Shown here one piece after another: positions 8,206-17,700 of a stretch of DNA of 64,000 nucleotides. Source of the DNA: JAZUCT01 sp045639255 (GTDB lineage: Bacteria > Bacillota > Clostridia > Christensenellales > UBA1242); NCBI GenBank assembly GCA_045639255.1, contig JAZUCT010000011.1:15611-79610 (forward strand), in the 5' to 3' direction. Below the pieces are notes generated by a model. That model saw nothing but the letters and a program-made list of their open reading frames with translations, ran no database searches and had not been told where the DNA came from. Position 1 is the stretch's first letter, and each line of letters begins with the position of its first letter. The position numbers and the translations under genes were made by a program.

Positions 8206-10494
8206 TTAAAGTTCAAAAATTTTAAGCACAAGCACGGTCATATCGTCCTTAGGTGCATCGCTGTTGTTTTTTATTGCACGGTTTAAAATTGTTTCGGCAA
8301 CTTCTTGTGGGTTAAAACTTGCAACATTGTTAACATAGTTTGCAAAACTTTCAATGTTTTCAAAACTATCCACAACACCATCACTGCACAACACAAGCAT
8401 ATTTCCACTTGAAAGCGATAGTTTAAATATGCTTGGCTTAATTTCTTCCAAAATTCCAAGTGGCAGGCTGGAAGCAATAAATTGTTCCACTCTGTCAGCA
8501 GTTTTAAGCACTGATGCACTGCTTCCAATTTTAATTAAATCGGCTGTTGCGGTGGATAAATCCACAACACAAATATCAAGCGCAGAAAATTGTTCTTCTT
8601 GACTTAAAGTAAGCAGTTTGTTTGCGCTGGATAAAATAATATCATCACTGAAACCTGCTTTATAGAAATTTTCAATTAAACTTATTGAAAGATTGCTTAT
8701 TTTTTCGGCTTTTTGCCCACTGCCCATTCCATCGCAAAGTGCAAACATAATTTTGTTTCCGCTAAGGCGAATTGCACTGTGAGTATCGCCACTTACTGTT
8801 TGCATTGCCTTGCAACAACTTGCACAACCATAACTTATATCAAAGTTCGGTGCAGGTTTAAGCGATACTAAACTAAGCCCTGAATATTCCGATTGTTCTT
8901 TTGTAACAATCATCATTCTTGCGCCGGTAACTTTGCTTACAACTTTTGCAATATCTTTGTTAACATCACAATTTCTAACAAGCACCGAAACTGAATAATC
9001 GTTTGCATTTTGTTCATAAATAATAACTTGGTTTGCAATAATGTTGTTTGCACTTAATTCTTGCATAACCCGTTCTTCCTTAAAATAATCAAAGGTAACA
9101 TTTCGTTTGGTTTCTTCCGCCAAAGTTAACAGAAGTTTTGAAACACCATTAAGTTGGTCGGCAATTAACACCCTTGAACCGTCCATATTTGTTATCATGC
9201 TGGCATATTGCTTATAGTTTTCCAACAAATTGTTAAGTTTTGTAAGAAGTGGATTAACCTTTCCGCACCTTGTTGTAAGGCTGGCAGGAACATCAACAAT
9301 TGTTGTTTTGCCCTTATCAAAGCCCACTTGTGTTAAGCCTTTTAAAATTGCATTTGTTTCCCGTTCCAAAGTTCTGTGGCAACGGGCATGTTCGGGGCAA
9401 GAAGTGCAAACTTTTTCTTTAAGTTCGTTAATTATCATTTGTTCCACTTCTTCTTTGGGAAGCCCACCTTTAACCATGTTTCTGAAAACACAATTCATTT
9501 CTTGAAACACTGCGCTTAGTTCCGTCATGCGTTTTGTAAGGCCTTCGCGTGAACGGTTAACAATGTTTCTTAGCATTGTGTTTTCTTTTGCTTCGCCAAA
9601 CAGGTTATAAACTTCACTGCACCATTTAAGTGGCAACACCAAAAACACAAGGCAAGCAAGCACGGTTGGTGCAATTGTTAAAAGTGTTTGTGTTTGATAC
9701 ACTTTAAAATAAAAACATAACACAATTTCGGTAAGAATTAATGCAAGCACAGAATAAATTTTCTTTTCGCCTTTAAAGGCAACAATGGTTAATGCAAACA
9801 ATGAAAACACACTTACATAAGTTAAGTTATTAAAATAAAGGCTTGCACCAATTCCCAAACATAACCCACACAAAATGCCAATTAAGTTTGAAAAACTGAA
9901 TGTAACAAACAGCACCAAAAGTGTGCCAACAAACATAAGCATAAAGTTGTTATAAAAATTAAAACTTGCAAGCCCTATGCCCATAACCACAATTAAAATG
10001 CCCGCACAAATGCTTTCATCAAGCGTAAGTTTTGTGTTAATTCCCCTTTCAAACAAACTTGAAAGCACATTAACACTGCTAAGCAAAAATGCAACACCAA
10101 TAAGCACTGAAACACATTCAAGCAATAAGTTTAAATTGTTTGCATATGCAAAATAAACAAGCGGAACTGCTGAAAGCACACAAAACACACAATAAACAAT
10201 AACATTTTTTGCACTGCCCTTTTTTATGTAAATTAACTGCACCAAACTGCCCAGCAACACAACCGAAGTTAAATGTGCAAGATTTTCAATGTTTATTCCG
10301 TTTGGCAACATTGCCATCACAAACATCAAACTTAAAGGCAATGTTTTTGCACCACAAAACAACAAAGCAAAATAAAGTGCATAACTAAATGGCGAAGTTA
10401 TTTGTCCAATATGTGCCTGCTTTAACAAAAAGAAACATAGCCCCGCCAAACAATAACAAATTATTTGTTTATAGTTTTTCTTTAAACTTTGCAT
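8206..10494 (-). CDS. spoIIE: Stage II sporulation protein E (membrane PP2C phosphatase)
   Basis: A 762-residue protein: about ten membrane helices in the first 300 residues, a central regulatory region, and a C-terminal PP2C phosphatase domain from about residue 560. The phosphatase has GDTHSAIRL, the metal-binding CDGMGSG, LCSDGVVDS and a final KDDMTVL. SpoIIE dephosphorylates the anti-anti-sigma factor SpoIIAA at the forespore septum and so releases sigma-F. The start used is ATG 10494, because AGGAAGG (minus strand, 10504-10510) lies 9 bases before it; an open frame to 10557 has only a TTG start. That ribosome binding site is inside a hairpin (see the entry at 10497). At 762 residues it is somewhat shorter than the Bacillus protein. 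Confidence 0.95.
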   Translation of the reverse strand: MQSLKKNYKQIICYCLAGLCFFLLKQAHIGQITSPFSYALYFALLFCGAKTLPLSLMFVMAMLPNGINIENLAHLTSVVLLGSLVQLIYIKKGSAKNVIVYCVFCVLSAVPLVYFAYANNLNLLLECVSVLIGVAFLLSSVNVLSSLFERGINTKLTLDESICAGILIVVMGIGLASFNFYNNFMLMFVGTLLVLFVTFSFSNLIGILCGLCLGIGASLYFNNLTYVSVFSLFALTIVAFKGEKKIYSVLALILTEIVLCFYFKVYQTQTLLTIAPTVLACLVFLVLPLKWCSEVYNLFGEAKENTMLRNIVNRSREGLTKRMTELSAVFQEMNCVFRNMVKGGLPKEEVEQMIINELKEKVCTSCPEHARCHRTLERETNAILKGLTQVGFDKGKTTIVDVPASLTTRCGKVNPLLTKLNNLLENYKQYASMITNMDGSRVLIADQLNGVSKLLLTLAEETKRNVTFDYFKEERVMQELSANNIIANQVIIYEQNANDYSVSVLVRNCDVNKDIAKVVSKVTGARMMIVTKEQSEYSGLSLVSLKPAPNFDISYGCASCCKAMQTVSGDTHSAIRLSGNKIMFALCDGMGSGQKAEKISNLSISLIENFYKAGFSDDIILSSANKLLTLSQEEQFSALDICVVDLSTATADLIKIGSSASVLKTADRVEQFIASSLPLGILEEIKPSIFKLSLSSGNMLVLCSDGVVDSFENIESFANYVNNVASFNPQEVAETILNRAIKNNSDAPKDDMTVLVLKIFEL

Positions 10495-10496
10495 AT

Positions 10497-10536
10497 AAAA
10501 AAACCTTCCTATGTTCATTTTAGAACAAGAAGGTTT
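10497..10536 (-). promoter_or_regulatory. Hairpin with U-tract sequestering the spoIIE ribosome binding site
   Basis: On the minus strand an 8-bp arm (10529-10536 with 10501-10508) and an inner 5-bp arm (TGTTC with GAACA) form a bulged stem, followed directly by seven T residues (10503-10497) and then the spoIIE ATG. The ribosome binding site AGGAAGG is in the 3' arm and bulge. The structure therefore looks both like the terminator of the upstream superoxide reductase gene and like a block on spoIIE translation. Confidence 0.65.
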
Positions 10537-10593
10537 GTTATGTTTTTGCAATTTCAATAATATTTTAGCAAAAAAGAGTGATTAAGTTATTAT

Positions 10594-10977
10594 TTAACAT
10601 AAAATTGTTGAAAGCCATATTCCATGCAGGTTGCAACTTGCTTGCACTTCCACTTTGCCTTTCCATTCGCCATAAAATTCAACACAAGGTTTATCTTTTG
10701 CAGAAAGCACAACACCTTGTGTGCGTGTTCCACACTTAACATAAATCCAATCGATATAGTGCTGTTCTGATTGAATGTGCTCCACAACCCCCACTTGAAC
10801 AGTAAGTTTATTTCCTTCAACTTTAACAACTGGAACGTGTTTTTCCACACTTGCTTCCATCGAGTTTGGCATAAGTTCTTTAAGTTTTGTTCCGCAACAA
10901 GTAAGTTCTTTGTTATCTTCACCGAACTGGTGAACAACAAGCCCACAATGTTCACATTTTAAAAATTTTGAGTTCAT
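10594..10977 (-). CDS. dfx: Desulfoferrodoxin (two-iron superoxide reductase)
   Basis: A 127-residue superoxide reductase, which reduces superoxide to hydrogen peroxide in the cytoplasm of anaerobes using rubredoxin-type donors. Both iron sites are visible. Centre I has four cysteines (Cys8, Cys11, Cys27, Cys28). Centre II has the full ligand set His47, His67, His73, Cys115 and His118, with Glu45-Lys46 before the first histidine as in Desulfovibrio enzymes. The usual HP pair after Val-Glu is HI here (VEHIQSEQHYIDW), a small deviation outside the ligands. It starts at ATG 10977 after AAGGGG and has its own promoter. The terminator-like hairpin behind it leads into spoIIE, so some readthrough into spoIIE is possible. 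Confidence 0.95.
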   Translation of the reverse strand: MNSKFLKCEHCGLVVHQFGEDNKELTCCGTKLKELMPNSMEASVEKHVPVVKVEGNKLTVQVGVVEHIQSEQHYIDWIYVKCGTRTQGVVLSAKDKPCVEFYGEWKGKVEVQASCNLHGIWLSTILC

Positions 10978-11003
10978 AATTATCCCCTTAATAATGTATA
11001 TTT

Positions 11004-11032
11004 ATTATACCAAATTTTTATGAAAAAATCAA
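11004..11032 (-). promoter_or_regulatory. Promoter of the superoxide reductase gene
   Basis: On the minus strand TTGATT (11027-11032) and TATAAT (11004-11009) are 17 bp apart, with the gene starting about 27 bp downstream of the -10 box. Confidence 0.75.
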
Positions 11033-11087
11033 ATTTTCTTACTTTTACAAACTTATTTTTTAACAAATTTTCTAAGAAATTATTTAT

Positions 11088-11118
11088 TAAAAAAATCGCC
11101 ATTTTTTTGGCGATTTTA
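11088..11118 (-). terminator. dnaB operon terminator
   Basis: A 10-bp stem AAAATCGCCA with TGGCGATTTT (11092-11101 and 11108-11117), a six-base loop and a T run on the minus strand after dnaB. Confidence 0.88.
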
Positions 11119-11143
11119 GTTGACTTTTTTTTATTTGTTTTTA

Positions 11144-12634
11144 TTAACTGAAAATATCTGTTAAATCACTGTTATCTTCAAGCGGAGTTATTGGTGGCAG
11201 ATTTTCAAACGGAATATCATCATCAATAATTCCATCACTTGATTTGTTCGGTTTAACTTGCGGCGCTGAATTTTCAAGCGATTGCAAGTTCATATCACTT
11301 TCCAAATTTTCAAAACTTGTAGTTGCGCCATTCCACCTTAACCTAACAGTGCCTTGCGGACCATTTCTATGTTTTGCAACAATAAGTTCAGCAACATCAC
11401 GGTCGGCTTGACCTTCGGTATCTTTATATTGGTCAGGGCGATAAATAAACATAACAATATCGGCATCTTGTTCAATTGAACCCGACGACCTTAAATCGCT
11501 AAGCACGGGTCTGTGGCCACCATCGGCATCTTTTCTGCTTTCAACCCCACGCGATAATTGGCTTAGTGCAATAACTGGAACATTAAGTTCTTTTGCAATA
11601 ATTTTAAGGTTCTTAGAAATATCTTGAACTTCGGCTTGTTCATTGCCTTCCAATGCTTTTTTGCCTGATTTCATAAGTTGCAAATAGTCAATCATAACAA
11701 GGTCAAGCCCACCTTCTTTAAGGGCAAGTCGCCTGCACTTTGAAAGAATATCCATTGGAGTGTTGGTTGATTTATCGTCAACATAAAGTTTAGCATTGCT
11801 AAGTTTTGCGTTTGCACCCCAAAGCAATTTCCATTCGTCTGTTGTAAGTTCGCCTTTAAGTGCTTTTTCCATGCTTACGCCAGAAACTGAACACAAACTT
11901 CTTTGCGCAAGTTGAACCTTAGGCATTTCCAAACTGAACACTGCAACTTTTGCACCATTAAGGGCAGCATGATTTAAAATGTTCATGCTTAAACTTGTTT
12001 TTCCGGCACCTGGACGGGCAGCAACAATAATAAGGTCGCTTCGTTGCAAACCATTTGTTATCCTATCAAGCCCAGCAAAGCCAGTGGATAATCCCCTTAA
12101 AGAGTTTCTGTCCCTTGCAATTGTATCGAATTTTTTAATAACTTCTTTTAAACTTTCTGTAAGCAAAGTTAAATCGCTTGCACTTTCTTCTTTTGAAATA
12201 TCAAATATGCTTTTTTCAGCAAATTGCAAGGCTTCTTGCTTGCTTGCATTGTTATAAGAAAGGTCAATAATTTCACTGCTTGCTTTAATTAATTTCCTTA
12301 ACACACATGCATCTTTAACAATGTTAAGATAAGTGTTAAAGTTAACAGCACTTGGAACAATGTAAGTAAGGCTTGTTATATAATCAATTCCGCCCACTTC
12401 ACCAAGTTTTCCGGATTTTTCAAGGCTGTCCACAAGTGTTACAAAATCAATTGGTTTCCTTGTGTTATAAAGTTCTTGCATATGCGAAAAAACAATTTGA
12501 TGCGCTTGTGAATAGAAATGCTCGTCTGTTAGCACAGGAACAATATCCATTGAAATTGTGTTATCAATAAGAACACAACAAAGCAGTGCTTGTTCTGCTT
12601 CAATGCTGTGTGGCATGGTTTTTGCAATTGCCAT
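11144..12634 (-). CDS. dnaB: Replicative DNA helicase
   Basis: A 496-residue hexameric helicase that unwinds DNA ahead of the polymerase. The N-terminal DnaB domain starts with PHSIEAEQALL. The RecA-like motor has Walker A ARPGAGKT, FSLEMP, the Walker B region LVMIDYLQLM, and the H4 region with SQLSRGVESR and SDLRSSGSIEQDAD. An acidic, low-complexity tail of about 60 residues ends the protein. The ATG overlaps the stop of the upstream small membrane protein gene by one base (TAATG), which implies translational coupling. Unlike many Firmicutes, rplI is not adjacent. Confidence 0.97.
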   Translation of the reverse strand: MAIAKTMPHSIEAEQALLCCVLIDNTISMDIVPVLTDEHFYSQAHQIVFSHMQELYNTRKPIDFVTLVDSLEKSGKLGEVGGIDYITSLTYIVPSAVNFNTYLNIVKDACVLRKLIKASSEIIDLSYNNASKQEALQFAEKSIFDISKEESASDLTLLTESLKEVIKKFDTIARDRNSLRGLSTGFAGLDRITNGLQRSDLIIVAARPGAGKTSLSMNILNHAALNGAKVAVFSLEMPKVQLAQRSLCSVSGVSMEKALKGELTTDEWKLLWGANAKLSNAKLYVDDKSTNTPMDILSKCRRLALKEGGLDLVMIDYLQLMKSGKKALEGNEQAEVQDISKNLKIIAKELNVPVIALSQLSRGVESRKDADGGHRPVLSDLRSSGSIEQDADIVMFIYRPDQYKDTEGQADRDVAELIVAKHRNGPQGTVRLRWNGATTSFENLESDMNLQSLENSAPQVKPNKSSDGIIDDDIPFENLPPITPLEDNSDLTDIFS

Positions 12635-12909
12635 TATTTATTATTCTCCTTTTGTTTCTTTCGTTCAATTTTTGCTTGTTCGGCTTCAATTTCTGCTTTA
12701 AGCATTTGTTTGTTTCTTATGCTAACATAAATTGCTTCGCCAATGAAACCACATGCAATAAAAATCAGAATTGAAATAATTGTTAAAAGCCATTCTTTTA
12801 AAATTCCTGAACAGAAATAATATAAAAACAGGTTTGGAATAATTCCAATTAACATAAATTTAAAAATTCTTATATAACTGCGTTTTAATTCTTTTTTGTT
12901 AACCGCCAT
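12634..12909 (-). CDS. Small membrane protein co-transcribed with dnaB
   Basis: A 91-residue protein with two predicted membrane helices (roughly residues 17-37 and 41-60) followed by a charged, coiled-coil-like tail rich in Lys and Glu. I do not recognise its family. The start at 12909 is preferred over an upstream ATG at 12939 because AAAGGTGA lies just before it. It is the first gene of the dnaB operon and overlaps dnaB by one base, so it is made together with the helicase, though nothing shows that it takes part in replication. Confidence 0.7.
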   Translation of the reverse strand: MAVNKKELKRSYIRIFKFMLIGIIPNLFLYYFCSGILKEWLLTIISILIFIACGFIGEAIYVSIRNKQMLKAEIEAEQAKIERKKQKENNK

Positions 12910-12929
12910 AATTTCACCTTTCGTTTTTG

Positions 12930-12958
12930 ATTTTAACATTAATTAACTTTAATGTCAA
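12930..12958 (-). promoter_or_regulatory. dnaB operon promoter
   Basis: On the minus strand TTGACA (12953-12958) and TAAAAT (12930-12935) are 17 bp apart, immediately upstream of the small membrane protein gene. Confidence 0.8.
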
Positions 12959-12972
12959 TTAAGGCATAACAA

Positions 12973-13001
12973 GAAAAAAGTGGAATTTTTATTCCACTTT
13001 A
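12973..13001 (-). terminator. Terminator of the prsA-like / mfd cluster
   Basis: A 10-bp stem AAAGTGGAAT with ATTCCACTTT (12977-12986 and 12991-13000) overlaps the stop codon of the foldase gene and is followed by a T run on the minus strand. Confidence 0.85.
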
Positions 13002-14654
13002 TTTCATTAATGCTTTATAAACATTTTTGTTATATTTAATTGTTAAACCTTCTTTAAGTGAATCAATAAGGTTTGTTTGATAACTTGAATATCTGGTTGA
13101 ACTTAATGAAGAATAAAGTTCATCATAAAGTTTATCAAACAAAGTTTTATCTTCACCCGCTTGAAGTTTAACACTTGCAAGTTTATCAATTGTGATATTT
13201 TCAAGGTTTGAATATGAAATAACATTTTCAACATTTCCAACAAACATAATTATATGTGCGCCATATTCAGTGTAAGCAATGTTTGTGTTTTCATCAACAA
13301 TTTGAAGTGCATCAAGTTTGAAAAGATTTCTGCAAGTTATGTTAAATTCTTCAACCATTGCACTGTGATTGTTTCCAACAACATAGTTATAGTCAGTGTT
13401 CATAATGCCAGGGTCTGAATTATATTTATAAATTAATTTGTTAAATGCTTCTGCTTTATTTTCAGCACCATTAACTGCGTTTTTAACTTCGTTAAAGATT
13501 GCGCTTACATTTTTTGAATTTCCATAAAGATTGCCTTCGCTATCTCTTGCTTGTGTTGCAAGTTGAGTTTTAATCCAAGCCATGTTGCTATCATAATCTG
13601 CTTGCGAAATTCTGCCAGAATTTAAATCTGATTTCCATTTTTCAATTTGTGCTGTTTGTTCTTCGGTATATTGAACCAAAATGTGTGTTACATATTTAAA
13701 TTCATTATCTGGGTGATAATAAACTTTGCTTGAATCATCTGTCATGTCGCTATAATAATTTTCAATGGTTAAGTTATATTTATCATAGCTTGCTTTAACA
13801 AGTGATTTATAATAATCAATCACTTCTTGTTTGGTTATAAGGTTTTGTTTATAATATTCAGTTTGAAGTTTTTGAACATATAAGTTGCCTTCTTGAACAT
13901 CATAAATTCTTTTAAGTTCCCTTGTTAACACATCTTTATCGGCAGTTGAAAGGCGTCTGCCTTCTTCATTTGCTTTAAGGTTTGAAATATATCTTGTTAA
14001 TGCAAGGTCAGAAATTTCTTGGGTTGAAATTTTTCTGTATTTCATAAAACTGCCATATAAATCTTCGGTGTTGCCAATAAGTTCGGCATTTGGGTTGCCT
14101 GTGTAGCCATTATCCTTTGCTTCTTCGTTAAGAACAATTTCGCCATTAACAACAAATGCTTTTGGGGTGTAAGTTTCTTTTTTTGTTTTTTCGGCAGTTT
14201 CTTCTTCCTCACTGTCTGCTGGTGTTGAAATGCCTTTTTCTTCCCTTATTTCTTTTTCATATTGTGCAAGCACATTGTTAACATAATTGTAAGTGTTTTG
14301 CCAAACAATGTTTCGTTCAGCGTTTGTTATTGAACTTTCATAAAGTGATTTTGATTCTGCAATTGCCAAACGGCGTTGAATTTCATATTCCAAAGTTTCT
14401 TTAATTGCTTCTTCACGGCTTAAACCATCGTTAGTTTCATATTCATAGCCATAACTGTTAAATGCAATAATTAAATCTTCCAAAGAAAGTTTCAAACTGT
14501 TTTCGCCTGAAACGGTTGCAACGGTTTGCCCCAAATATTTACCCATGTTTTTTTCAAATGCTGTTAAATCAGAAAGTTCGCAACCACAAAAAGTTACAGG
14601 AACAACTGAAAGCAATGCAAAAACAAATAATTTTTTAAAATTTAGCTTTTTCAA
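12999..14654 (-). CDS. PrsA/SurA-like foldase lipoprotein with divergent parvulin domain
   Basis: A 551-residue exported protein with a basic, hydrophobic leader ending in FCGC (Cys near residue 24), a weak but plausible lipobox. A SurA_N-like helical region follows, and a C-terminal part resembles a PpiC peptidyl-prolyl isomerase: it begins VTHILVQYTEEQ, later has YNSDPGIM and MVEEFN, and ends TEYGAHIIMFVG. The isomerase segment carries a large helical insertion, so activity is uncertain. It would assist folding of exported proteins outside the membrane. The start is a TTG at 14652-14654, 6 bases after GGAGG (14661-14665); an upstream TTG at 14702 lacks such a site. It follows mfd, a gene order common in Firmicutes. 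Confidence 0.78.
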   Translation of the reverse strand: MKKLNFKKLFVFALLSVVPVTFCGCELSDLTAFEKNMGKYLGQTVATVSGENSLKLSLEDLIIAFNSYGYEYETNDGLSREEAIKETLEYEIQRRLAIAESKSLYESSITNAERNIVWQNTYNYVNNVLAQYEKEIREEKGISTPADSEEEETAEKTKKETYTPKAFVVNGEIVLNEEAKDNGYTGNPNAELIGNTEDLYGSFMKYRKISTQEISDLALTRYISNLKANEEGRRLSTADKDVLTRELKRIYDVQEGNLYVQKLQTEYYKQNLITKQEVIDYYKSLVKASYDKYNLTIENYYSDMTDDSSKVYYHPDNEFKYVTHILVQYTEEQTAQIEKWKSDLNSGRISQADYDSNMAWIKTQLATQARDSEGNLYGNSKNVSAIFNEVKNAVNGAENKAEAFNKLIYKYNSDPGIMNTDYNYVVGNNHSAMVEEFNITCRNLFKLDALQIVDENTNIAYTEYGAHIIMFVGNVENVISYSNLENITIDKLASVKLQAGEDKTLFDKLYDELYSSLSSTRYSSYQTNLIDSLKEGLTIKYNKNVYKALMK

Positions 14655-14734
14655 AGTATGCCTCCAAAGTAATTTAATAAAATAACTAAATAAGTATAAC
14701 AAAACTTATAAGATTTTGCAAATATTTTTTATTG

Positions 14735-17700
14735 TTATTTTTCGGTTGCCAAAGTTAAAATTTCAATAAGAGTTTTGGCTTGTTTTAAAGTGCTAACACC
14801 TTTTAAGTGCATATTAATTATTGGCATTTTTGAATAATTAATAACACATTTTTCGCCCAATGTTTTAAAGGCTTTTTCCACCTTAGATGTTATTTCACTT
14901 GTTTCATAGAACATAACATAGCATTCATCGGGTTTAAGTTTAACCCTGCTTATGCCAAGTTGTTGCGATAAATTTTTTATTAAAGCAATATATCCCAAAT
15001 TTTTAATTTGTTCTGGGCTTGTGCCATAGGCATTATCAATTTGATTAATTGCATTTTCAAGTTCTTGAACCGAACCAACTTCTGCAAGAAGTGAATAAAT
15101 TTTAATGCGGTCGTTATTATTTTCACAATAACTGTTTGGCACGGTGGCATCAAGTGAAACATCAAGTTTAACATCTTTAAATTGTTTAACTTTTTGCCCA
15201 TTAATTTCTTTAATTGCCATGTTAAGCAATTTGCAATACATATCGTAACCAACCTTTTCCATATGCCCGTGCTGTTCGCCACCAAGCACATTGCCTGCGC
15301 CCCTTAATTCCAAATCACGCATTGCTATTTTGAAACCACTGCCCAATGCAACAAATTCTTGTAAGGCTTGCAAGCGCTTATATGCTGTTTCGGTTAAGTT
15401 TTTATCGGCTTGATAGGTAAAATATGCATAACCCAGCCTTGAACTTCTGCCCACTCGGCCTTTTAACTGATAAAGTTGGCTTAACCCCAATTTATCTGCG
15501 TTGCAAACAATAAGCGTGTTTGCGTTAGGTAAGTCAACCCCATTTTCAATTAAGGTTGTTGCAACCAATATTTTTGTTTCACCACTGAAAACTTTTAAAA
15601 TTTCGTTTTCAAGCATTCTTTCACTCATTTGGCCGTGTGCAACACCCACATTAACATCTGGGAACATTTGCCTTATTTTGTGTGCAAATTCCAAAATGCT
15701 TTCAACTCGGTTATAAACAATAAGAATTTGCCCGTTGCGGTTAAGTTCTTTTGTTATTGCATCGGTTATAAGTGCATCGGAATATTCTGTTACATATGTT
15801 TGCACTGGCAACCTTTCGTTTGGTGGGGTTTCAATAACTGAAATATCCCTTATTCCCACCATGCTCATGTGCAAGGTGCGTGGAATTGGTGTTGCTGAAA
15901 GCGTAAGCACATTAACATTGGTTTTTAATTGCTTAATTTTTTCCTTATCTTTAACACCAAAGCGTTGTTCTTCATCTAGCACAAGCAAACCCAAATCTTT
16001 AAAGTTAACATCTTGGCTAAGCATTCGGTGTGTGCCACAAATAACATCAATTTTGCCAAGCATTAAGTCAGATATAACTTTTTCTTGCTGTGCTTTTGTT
16101 TGAAATCGGTTAAGTTTTGCAATGTTGATTGCAAAAGGCGAAAATCGTTCTTGCATGGTTTTAAAATGTTGCTCGCACAGAATGGTGGTTGGAACAAGCA
16201 TTGCAACTTGTTTTCCAGCCAAAATTGTTTTATAAGCAGCACGCAATGCAACTTCTGTTTTCCCATAGCCAACATCACCGCAAACAAGCCTGTCCATAAC
16301 CTTTCCCGCCTGCATATCTTCTTTTATATCTGCAACCGCTTTAAGTTGATCTTGCGTTTCAGAATGTGCAAAACTTTGTTCAAACTCTTGCATTTCAATG
16401 TTATCTTCTGGATAAACAAAGCCTTTTAAACTTTTTCGTTGGTTATAAAGTTTAACAAGTTCAATTGCAATTTTTGAAACATTTTCTTTAACCCTTTCTT
16501 TTGCCTTTTCAAATTCTTTTCCGCCAAGTTTGTTAAGTTTTGGCTGTTTTTCATTGCCAAGGTAAAGGCTTAGGCTTTCAATGTTTTCGGTTGGTAAATA
16601 AAGCACATCACTGCCTTTAAATTTAATAACCAAATAATCTTTTTCATAGCCATTTAAGGTTAAAGTTTTAATGCCATCGCAAAGCCCAATGCCGTGCACA
16701 TCGTGAACAACATATTCGCCCACTTGTGGCATTTGAAAGGTTTTCTTTTTGTTTTTTGAAACAAGCACACCTTTTTTCTTTCTGTTGGTTAAATCGCTGG
16801 AAGAAATTAACACAATTTCGTTGCTAAGCAGTGCAACAGAATATGTTAATGGAAGTGGAACAATGTTAATTGCATTTTCAGTTATTTGTTCAAGGCTTTC
16901 GCTTTTAACAACGCTTATGCCGTTTCTTGCAAGATTTGTTGCAAGGCGTTCCATAAATTCGTTATCCAATGCAAACAAAACAACTGTGAACTTATCTTCA
17001 CTAAACCAATTAAGGTCTTTAATAAGTTGATTGAAATTATAGTTATAATTAATAATCGGCATTGTGTTAACATTAATAACTTGTTGCGAAGAAAAAATTT
17101 GATTGTTTGAATTTATGTTTTGAAAACTTATTTGTGGAAGTTTGCAATTAAAAATTTCGCTTTCAGTTAAATAAAAATTCTTGTGTGAAAAATTCAGTTC
17201 ACCTGCACTTTCCAACATTTTAAAACTGGCTTCACTTTCTTTTGTAAGGTTTGAAATTGTATCCTTAATTTTTTTAGGTTCATCATAAACCACGCAAAAA
17301 TTTGAATTTAAAAAATCGAAAATGCAGTTATTAAAATCTTCAACATAAGAAAGCAAATAAACAAAATCAAAATTTCCACTTTCAGCATTTACCATAATTT
17401 GTTCAAAAATTTCGGCTTGCTTTTGTTTTGCTTCATAACTTAAATTTGGGTTTTGTTCACTTTTTAACTTGCTTAAAACATTATCGGTGTTGCCAAGCAT
17501 AAGTGTGTTTGGAATAATTGAAATTTGGTTAATATTTTCAATTTTTGCAAAACTTTCTGTTTCAAAAAAGTGCAAACTTTCAATTTCATCATCGAAAAAA
17601 CTTATTCTTACAGGGTTTTCATTTCCTACAATAAACACATCGCAAACATCACCACGCAAACTGAATTGCCCATTGTGTGAACATACTTCTGCTTTTTTAT

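Noticed and set aside
12909..12939. Upstream ATG for the small membrane protein before dnaB
   Set aside because: The ATG at 12909 has AAAGGTGA directly upstream, whereas the one at 12939 overlaps the promoter -10 region.
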